Source: a virus
DNA length: 20,399 bases
Reading direction: 5' to 3' (one strand)
Virus record (IMG/VR): IMGVR_UViG_3300037175_000183
Coordinates: 1 to 20,399 of that record
Of the stretch, positions 11,165 to 19,500 are shown in pieces. Made by a program: the position numbers and the translations under genes. The notes under the pieces are model-generated. The model made no database searches and was not told where the DNA came from. It was given only the letters and a program-made list of their open reading frames with translations. Numbering within the stretch: the first letter of the stretch is position 1; the number at the start of each line of letters is the position of its first letter.

Positions 11165-12787
11165 CCTGATGCCCTTCCCTTTCTTCCGCTCATCCGCCAG
11201 GATGGCCTGTTCACGGTTCCAGGCTATTCTGGCCAAAGTTGTTTCGTCCACGCCCTCTTTGCGCTTTTCGTCTATTTCCTGCTGTAGCGCGGTCCGCGCC
11301 GGCATCTCGCTATTCAGCTTCCACGTGTTCCATCCTCCAGATGTTTCATCGTAGCTGTCGTCCTCCCATGCGCCGTGAATCTTCTTTACAGCCTTACGCT
11401 CGTCCACAATTCGGCTGCTGATTGCACGGTAGGTCAATGGTAAATCGGAAGAAGCTCTGGTCAACGTCAAAGCATTACTGGAAAGACCATTGTAGAGCAC
11501 TTGGGCATTGCCGGCTGGATCATGTGCCCATTTCATTGTTGCTACGCCATGAGCATTCATTATTTCAGAGATCACAGCGTAAACGCTTTTACCCGCGCCG
11601 TGATGTTGATCCATTGCTTCGTCCATCACACAAAACGCTATGCGCGGTGGCTCGGGGTCACGAGCTTTTAGTTTCTTCAGCCAAGATTGCTGGGGGCCCT
11701 GAAAGGGAAAATCGGTTGAACCAAAGCCCTTTTCGCAAATTCCTAACGCGTAGTTTTTCGCTGACATCTTGCGCTCGATGCGCTCGCGCGTCTTGAACAC
11801 CCGGCCATTCGGAGCCACGGCGTACAGGCCGGCGGCGGCCGCCGAGTTTCCGTAGCCATAGTCGATGGCCATGTAGTGCTGCCACCACCAGGAGTCGCCG
11901 ATTGAGGCATAAGGGACAACGTCGTCCGGGCGCATAAAGTCGAAGTACAGGCCTGCGGCATTGCACCAGCACCCGTACAGGAGCTGCTGCTGCAGGGCTT
12001 TCGACTGGCTCATCAGGCCGGTCAGCTTCTCGCGGCCATAGAAGGGATTGTCGGCGAGGAAAAACGGAATGAAGGATGTGGTCTTGTAGACCGGAGAGTC
12101 GTCCGTCCAGCACGCTCCGCGGTAGATGCGTCCAGGGTAAACGCTAGTCTCGTAGGGGCGGTCGTCGGCGTAGGTTGCGGGGCTGTGAATTGGGCAGCGA
12201 TTGCGCAGAAAGACTTTCATCTGCCAGCCATGGCCGATGCCGCCAGGGTTGCTCGTGAAGCGGCCGCGAACAAATAGTCCAGAGTCTATTGGGGCCGCCA
12301 GCCAGCCGATCATGAATTTGATTCGGTGTTCCGGGTGCTGGCCGGTCTCGTCAATTCCGAGCCAACTATATGGGTTTCCCTGGTAGCGATCCAGATCCTT
12401 GTCTTTGGCCAGATAGCCGGGTCGGATCGTGGCTCCGCTCGGAAATAGCCAGTGCCTGAACCGGCTGACCCATCGACCACAATAAGGCTTCGGCTCGTAC
12501 ATCTTCTGCTGAACGTCTTCTAGTTGCTGCATCTCCTGAAAGGAACGGCGAATCAGCAGAGCACGCAGACGAGGGTTTTTGTACTCCTGAACGGCATCAG
12601 CAGCAAGAACGATGGTTTTTCCGCCACCTGAAGCACCTCCGCCCATCAGCAATTCAGCGCGTGAATTAAGAAATGCCTGCTGCCCAGCATTGGCGGGCCA
12701 CCAGGCTGGCTCTACGCCCTCTGGAGGAAATTCAAAAGGCGGAAACCACTTGCCCATGGACGGAATTGAAATAGGGTTAGCGCTCAT
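11129..12787 (-). CDS. Terminase large subunit, TerL (552 aa)
   Basis: The packaging motor and nuclease of a tailed phage. The ATPase domain has Walker A GGGASGGGKT (49-58), Walker B LGIDE (143-147) and a TSNPGG coupling motif (178-183). The RNase H-like nuclease domain has D309 in MAIDYGYGNS, acidic residues D389 and D393 in CVMDEAMDQ, and a third acidic cluster EDDSYDE around 475-481. The length is normal for the family, and nothing looks broken. Its ATG overlaps the TerS stop as ATGA, the usual TerS-TerL coupling. It is the last gene of the block transcribed from the right side and converges on the plus-strand operon. Confidence 0.95.
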   Translation of the reverse strand: MSANPISIPSMGKWFPPFEFPPEGVEPAWWPANAGQQAFLNSRAELLMGGGASGGGKTIVLAADAVQEYKNPRLRALLIRRSFQEMQQLEDVQQKMYEPKPYCGRWVSRFRHWLFPSGATIRPGYLAKDKDLDRYQGNPYSWLGIDETGQHPEHRIKFMIGWLAAPIDSGLFVRGRFTSNPGGIGHGWQMKVFLRNRCPIHSPATYADDRPYETSVYPGRIYRGACWTDDSPVYKTTSFIPFFLADNPFYGREKLTGLMSQSKALQQQLLYGCWCNAAGLYFDFMRPDDVVPYASIGDSWWWQHYMAIDYGYGNSAAAAGLYAVAPNGRVFKTRERIERKMSAKNYALGICEKGFGSTDFPFQGPQQSWLKKLKARDPEPPRIAFCVMDEAMDQHHGAGKSVYAVISEIMNAHGVATMKWAHDPAGNAQVLYNGLSSNALTLTRASSDLPLTYRAISSRIVDERKAVKKIHGAWEDDSYDETSGGWNTWKLNSEMPARTALQQEIDEKRKEGVDETTLARIAWNREQAILADERKKGKGIRLGRDLNTPGKR

Positions 12788-13551
12788 CCCAGGTCCACCG
12801 TGATGACTTTGCTTTGAGGCGTTCTCTTAACAAGCGATGCGGAGATCGGCGTATCAATTGACTCGCCAATTGCTGACAGGACTACTGACTTTGAAGCGTC
12901 AGGGTTCTTCTCTGGGACCAAGTCAAAAACTTGGTTGTTATCGGCTGGCCTTTCAATGGGTTCATCGGCGGGCTTCTCGGCGCGTAGCCGGGCAAAGACG
13001 GCTGTATATATTCCTGCTCCCTTGCTGGCTGTGCTGTCGTTGTCTCCGGGGGCGACGCGGCGGGTGTTGCCCTGCTCGAGAATACCCTTGATGACAAATG
13101 CGGCTTGGATGGCGGCCAGCTTTTGTTGTGGATGTATATTTTGATCGAGTCCGACTGCCATGCGCATCAACTGATCTTCGAGAACCGTCTCGTCAATCCG
13201 TTGCAGCGGAGCGCTGACCACGGCGGCCAGCTCATTCTGCGCGGCCTTCTTTTCTTCTTCGGCCTTGCGGGCGTCCTGCTCGATCTTCGCCGTGACCTGA
13301 AGAACCGCATCACCCACCAGCTCCTGGCGGCGCTGCTCATCCCAGACTGGCTGCATCTGGCGCTTGATCTCGCTCTGCACCCGCTTCTTAGCCAGAAATC
13401 TTTTTGCTGTTCCCACCTTCAGCTTTGCCCGGCGCTCAGCATATGCAATCTTTTCCTCGACCGCGCCCTCTTTCACGTAGAAGCGAATGAATCGCTTCTC
13501 GTCGGTGGTCGGGCTACTGATCCCCCTTTTCTGAGTGGTCTTACTGGGCAT
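12784..13551 (-). CDS. Probable terminase small subunit, TerS (255 aa)
   Basis: The N-terminal part (DEKRFIRFYVKEGAVEEKIAYAERRAKLKVGTAKRFLAKKRVQSEIKRQMQP) follows the helix-turn-helix plan of terminase small subunits, ending in the typical 'p.V...i' helix. A long charged coiled coil (about 75-115, rich in Gln, Glu, Lys and Ala) would form the oligomeric ring. The C-terminal third is low-complexity and probably contacts TerL. The start at 13551 is chosen for GGAG at proper distance; the frame is open back to a TTG at 13593. Position directly before TerL, with an ATGA overlap, supports the call strongly. It should recognise the packaging site. Confidence 0.82.
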   Translation of the reverse strand: MPSKTTQKRGISSPTTDEKRFIRFYVKEGAVEEKIAYAERRAKLKVGTAKRFLAKKRVQSEIKRQMQPVWDEQRRQELVGDAVLQVTAKIEQDARKAEEEKKAAQNELAAVVSAPLQRIDETVLEDQLMRMAVGLDQNIHPQQKLAAIQAAFVIKGILEQGNTRRVAPGDNDSTASKGAGIYTAVFARLRAEKPADEPIERPADNNQVFDLVPEKNPDASKSVVLSAIGESIDTPISASLVKRTPQSKVITVDLG

Positions 13552-13595
13552 TGCGGGCACTCCGGGCGGTGCAACTACTGTCCATCCTATCAAAG

Positions 13596-16500
13596 CTATT
13601 GTGGGCCAACCGTGATTCCCTTGTCTTTAAGCCGCGCTTCCAGTTCGTTCGTGGCGTCGATTCCCTTGTCCTTGGCAGTGGCTTCGAGTGAGCGTGAGGC
13701 TTTCTCTGTGATTACGTCCTTCAGTTCCGCCCGCTCTCCCGCGCCAGCCTTGTTCCAGATCGACATCGCGTCATCCATGCTGAGGTGTAAAACGTCGTAC
13801 TGAAACTCGGTCATTCCGGCCCGGAGAATGATTGTTGAGGCAGCACGCGAACTCATCTTTCCATTGGCGACCTTGTCGCGGATGTCGTCCACCATCTTCT
13901 GCGCTGGCTCTGGCCATGCGCTCGGGTTGTCTCCAATCGCACCAGCGTCCCGCAGTTTCTTGACCTCCTGGACATTGGCGCGGGCTTCGTCCATCTTCTC
14001 TTCGGTTCCGGGACGATCAGGAATATCGCTCAGCCGCAGCTCGTGCGCTTCCTGCTCGAGTGGCGAACGATAATTTCCAAGCTGAAGACCGGCGCTCGTA
14101 AAGAGGGAATCGACCCAGCCCTCGTCAGAAGTGGTGAAGAGCTTTTGCACTTGGATGGGAGCCATCTGTTTCAGGTAATTTTTGGCGAAGTTCATCTTGC
14201 TTTCCTGACGGCCAAAGTTGTCGCGGCCGGTCAAGAACTCAATCGCCGGGCGCAGCGTTGCGGGGTTCAGGCGGTTGTATGCCCAGGTTACAGGGTTCTT
14301 GATAAGCTCCATCATGTCTCCCTGAACCATCCGGAGGCCGATATGCTTGTCACCCAAGACGCCCCAGCTCTTGGGAGTCACCACAACCAGTGCGTCTTGC
14401 CAATCCCAGTGGGCGCCCTTCGCTCCCTGATCGCGGTTGATGACGGCGTTCGTGATCCGGCAGATGCCGTACATCACCAGCGCTCCGCGCAGAAGCGCCG
14501 CAAGCTGTTCGGTGTGGAGTGGTGGGGGTGTCTGTGTGCTCTTGAATGGCTTGGCCGCGACACGGGCCGCCAGACGTGGAATCTCTCCAATACCCTGAGC
14601 CGCAAACTGAATGCGAGCCTTTGTAAAGTCTGGGCTGAAAAGCAGTAGATGCTCGATCGCCTGATAGGTCTTATTGTTCATCCGGTTCAACTGCTCAAAG
14701 AACGCGGGGTCGAGTCCGCCAAACGCGGCGTTTGCCTGTTGCGCGGTCAGCAAGTGAATCTCGTCACGGGTCATGGTTGCAGCCTTGCCGTCCTTGGCCC
14801 CTCCGAAACGCTCCATGTTCCTTGCGAAGGCCTGCTTGTACATCTCCGCTTTCAGCCGCGGGATATAGTCACGGAAAAGGTAGCGGTGATACGTTCCCAT
14901 GCCGGGCAGAGTACTCAGAACGCCTGTCGTGTCGATGTTCAGAAGATTCAGGCCGTGGGCCACACCCTCCAGCACGATTGGGTTGTTCGCTTGCTCGTCC
15001 ATGCTGGGTAGCCTGAACGGGTTCACTAGGTGTTCCATCGAGTGAACACTCAACTGGACCTGATGGAATCCGCTGCCGTAGAGAATCACGCCCTTTGCTG
15101 TGGCTCCTGCTGTGCCGATGGCGTTGAGCCCGAGGCGTGCTCCCTCCTCAACCCGCTCCGGGCCGGTCATCGCGCCCCAGGTCTTTCCGGGTTTCGTCTT
15201 AAACCAACTCTTCGTCACCAGATCGTGAACCTGCTTTGCCACTTCCGGATGAAGGAGGATGTCACCGCGCAGCGCCAGCACCTTACCGGCTGGAACTGGG
15301 AAGCGCGGATCGTCTGGTCCGAAGAGCTTGGACTGTTCATCCTTCGGCATCTGGCTGTAGCCGGGGGCCAGCATCTCGCGGTCTTCGTCGGTCAACTCCC
15401 AGGTGAAGTTCTTCATCTGGCCGGCGGGGTCGCGAACATAGTCACTCATGTCCTCCGGACGCTTGGGTTGCTTGAGGATGCGCGCGCCGCTGGTTCCTTT
15501 CTTGTCGAGCACTGTCGTACCGGCCCGGCTCTCCAGAATGGCCAGTGGCCGCCCGTCCTTGGCGTTGCCATAAATCAGGCTGCGGATAAAGCTGCGCGTC
15601 ATGAAGGTCTTAGTGAACGCATCATGGTAAGCGCTGAGGATCTTTCCGGCGTCGAGCGTCGTCGGCTTCTCGCCATTCTTGATGGCCTCGAAAAAGCTCG
15701 GATAGACGCGCTTATTCAGAAAGCTGGGATTTGGCGACAACTCGTTCAAGTTGGTGACCGAGTTCAGCCTCGATAGAGTTTCGGGGTCACTGGCAAACAT
15801 GTGCATCGTGTAGTTGCTTGCGCCCGTCGGCAGAAGACCTGCGTCCGTCAGAATCTTCAACTGCTGGCTGTAGTAATCCCGGTGAGCCTCGGCCACGGAT
15901 TTTTGCTCTGGCGTCAGCTTCAAGGCATCGTCAAAGGCGCGCACGGCTTCTTTGGGAATGTTCGGGATGGCGCGGGCCGCCATCTGCCAGTGTTTCAGTT
16001 GAGCGGCGCTTTCGGCCTCGCCATAGATCGTGATTGCATTCCGTTCGCGCTCGCTGGGAGCCACCTTCACAAGCGTCTTCTGGTAGACGTCGACCTGGCG
16101 CGCGGCCTTAAATTCGGCTGAACGCAGATCGCTGAGAGATTGCCGATAGTCTGACCATGCCGGAGGGGTACACCAGGTTGACCACGCGCCAGCCGCCGCG
16201 CCCTTCACGCCAGCAAATGCGCCCTTGACGGCCTCTGTCTTTTCTGTGACTCCCTTTGTGGCTGCATCGACGGCCTGATCCATGTGTTCGCTGGCGCTCA
16301 TCTTGCGCTTCGGCAGCTTGCCCAGCTCGTCAATCGTTTCGTCGATGCCTTTGTCGATGTCGTGGTTGCCGGTGGTCGCGGTTGTCTCGCGGGGCTTGGG
16401 GCGCTCTTCCTTGAGCGGCAGGCCCTCGCGCGCCATTCTGGCCGCATCATCCTCGTCAGCGCGTCCGGGGCCTTTCGCTGACTTGGTAAACAGCGGCTGG

Positions 16501-19500
16501 CCTTCGCTCATCACGCGGCCGCGCATCTCGTCGGTCACGGGCAGGTATTGGACGGCTAACGGGCCACTCTTCTTCATCCGGTCAACTTCATCCTCGGCCT
16601 CGGCGCGCGTGTCAAAGGGGCCGGCCAGGGTATGGTCGGCAGCATCGGCAACCTTGAACCCACCGAGAGTGGCCGGAACGATGTGAGCGGCCTCCGCCCC
16701 CTTCTCTGCTGCTACTTGAATCTCTGTGGTGCCGACCTTCGCGCCGAACTGTTTGCCGATCTTGTTGGCCATGTCGGGAACAATCTTGTCGTAAAAGCCC
16801 GTCATTCCCTCGCCGCCAACCTTCAAGTCTTCTGGATAGAGTCGACGCGACTTGGCACCAATCGAAACATCGTCGGAGCCGTGCGTCGGCTCCATGGCCA
16901 GCAGCTTTTGTGCCGCCTCTTTGCCAATCACGTCGGGAAGTTTTTCAGGTGGCACGATGTCGTTGTGAATCACTGAGCCGTTGGTTCCACGGACGATAAG
17001 ACGATCGTTGCCTCTATAGGTGATTTCAGAAACCTGCTTGCTGAGGTCATAGCGTTCCGCTTGCTTCTTGCCGGGAGTCCAAGAAATGCCGTCGTAGCCG
17101 TTCTCTGCCGCGTAGCGCACCATGCGCTTAAAAAGTAACTCTGGCCATGTCTTCTTGAAGGGGGCGTCGGGAATAGTCATCCCACGCGTTGATGATGTTG
17201 GGCGACCCTCCACCTCAGCCAGGAATCTACGCGCCGCAGCGCGAGCTTCCACTTCAGAGCTAAAAACCTCCGCCGATCCCTCTCCACCTGTAGAACGTAA
17301 AACTGAATCTGAAGGCTTCGCCCACCCTGTATCTATTTCATTTTTGAAGGGTTTTGTTAAGAGCACTGAACCATTTTCAATGGGATCTATATCGTAACCC
17401 TTCTCGCGGCCCTTTTGATGCCAGTCGCTCTGTAGTTCCTCGATATGCAGAAGCTTCTCACCGTTCGGGCCGGTGCGGTCATTAAAGCGGATGTGACCCA
17501 GCACGTTAGGCTCATCCCAATGGGGTCCGTGGAACGATGCCTGTCTAAACGAAGGATTGCCAAGTGGTATCCGTTCTACATCAGGTAATTTTAGAAGCAG
17601 CTCATGATAGTTCTCTCCACCAGGAAGAACATAGCTCGCATACCGGGTGTCTTGGCCTTTAGTCTTTGCTGACTTATCGACCTCGTTGATCTTGGTCGCA
17701 TTGACGGCCAGGTACTCTTTCACCTCATCCGGCGTCACGCGCTTCTCGCCGCGCAGATCCTCCAGGCCACTCCACTTGATTTCGTCTGGCTTGACGCCGT
17801 TGTTCTCCAGCATATGCAGCAGCGCATCGCCCGGCATCGGGCCGCGCATCTTGGCATCGATGACCTTGGCCGATTTCAGAAACCACGGGTTCTGAGTTTT
17901 GGTCTCCTCGTCCTTGATGGCGCGCTGGAATAGGCTTCCTTGTCCACCAGCATCTGTGTCGCGGAAGAGGGGCGACTCGCGCTCCATAATGCCGGCGGCG
18001 CGGCTGATTGGCGGGCGTGGGGCGCGCAGGCGCTCTGTCAGTTGGCGGCCCTGCTCCTCGGCTGCCGCGTCACGCTGGGCCTCGATGTCGCGCTCCATGC
18101 CGGGTAGTGCGCGGCTGGCGGGCGGCTTGGGCGCGCGCTGAAAAGTGCCTAGTTCACCTTCCGCCGCGCGGCCTTCTGAAATACCTCGTTGGCCACCCGG
18201 ACCAGCGGGTCTGTTTCTGGGTTCTTCAGAAAGATCGCTCCCTTGTTTCCGCCCGACTTGAGAAAGTCCTTCGTCCGGCGTTTCGACCACTCCGCGTACC
18301 GCTTCTCCGCCTGTTCGCGCATTGGATTCTTTGCCATATTGCTTTGCCTCTTCCACACTGGTTTTTACCGCAGGATCATACGGCGCCATGTCGTCCAGCA
18401 CGCCGGAGCCCATCTCATCGATGGCGGCGTGCAGCGTAGCACTGACCACCGCATTCTGCTGCTCAGGCGTCCACTTCATGGCCGGGTCACCAGCCAGAGC
18501 CTTGGCGATCAGTTCTGTAGCCTGATCTTCAGGACTCAGATCATAGCCGATGTCGCGCAGGCGCTGGTTGACTTCCTCAAATTCCGGTCGTTGTGAAACT
18601 TCGGTTTGTGCGTATGAGCCGCGCAGATCGGTCTTTGTCTGCCAGCGGTGCGCCAGCTCCTCGCGGATTGTTGAGTCGTTGTAGTCTTCGCGCAGCAGAA
18701 CGATACTGCCGTCTGGTTCACGGATACCATCCAGCGCCAGTTGGAGCTTCTTGGCCGCATCTGCCGCGGCGCCCATACCCTCCTGCCGCAGCTTAGATGC
18801 CCTGGCTCCGATTTCAGCGACCCACTTGGAAGCAGATCTACGATCGAGGAAAACTCCCGGCCAGTCAACGCCGGGGCTCAGTCGTTCTGATAGAAACTGG
18901 AAGGCGTCGGCGTTCAACTGCGCGACCTGAACGCCGTGAAGCTGAATCGGATTGGCCTGCGCCCGGACGATGTTCTCGGGCTCGGTGCTTGCCTTCGCCC
19001 GGCTCAGCTCGCGGTCAAACTTTCCCTTGGCAAGCAGACGCTCTTGCATGTGTGCGCCGCGGGTGCCGCTCCACTCAGGATCGGCAGCCGCCGGCTCCCG
19101 CCGTACAGCTTCAGCGTCGCGGGGCTCTTCAGCAGCTCGAGTTGGCGCGGGCTCGGCTTCTCTTGTAGCCACCGGCTCAACAGCTCCGCCTCTTTGTGGT
19201 TGCCTTCCGACTTCAGTAGGGACAGCGCCATTTGGTTGCCCCGCAGTACTCGTACCTTGCCCACCTTCGATGCCTCTTTCTGTGATAGCCTCGCCACCTG
19301 GCGGCACACCGGGCGAGGTCACTCCAGACGGAATTGATTTGCGTAAAGTGCCATCGAGGTCCACCAGAATAGGCTTACCCTCGTCGCCGGGGTTTGTCGT
19401 GTGGCTTAGAATGCGCCCGGTATTGTGCTCGACGTTTGAGCTGTCATCGTAAATGGCTCCATCGCCCGCCGTTTTCACGTCGGTGATCGGCAGCGATACA

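Noticed and set aside
13105-13803. 232-codon plus-strand frame antisense to TerS and the end of the giant gene
   Set aside because: Spans the border of two well-supported minus-strand genes; Leu/His/Cys-rich composition is typical of an antisense shadow.
15030-15776. 248-codon plus-strand frame inside the giant gene
   Set aside because: Antisense shadow of a conserved helical region; no ribosome site or recognisable domain.
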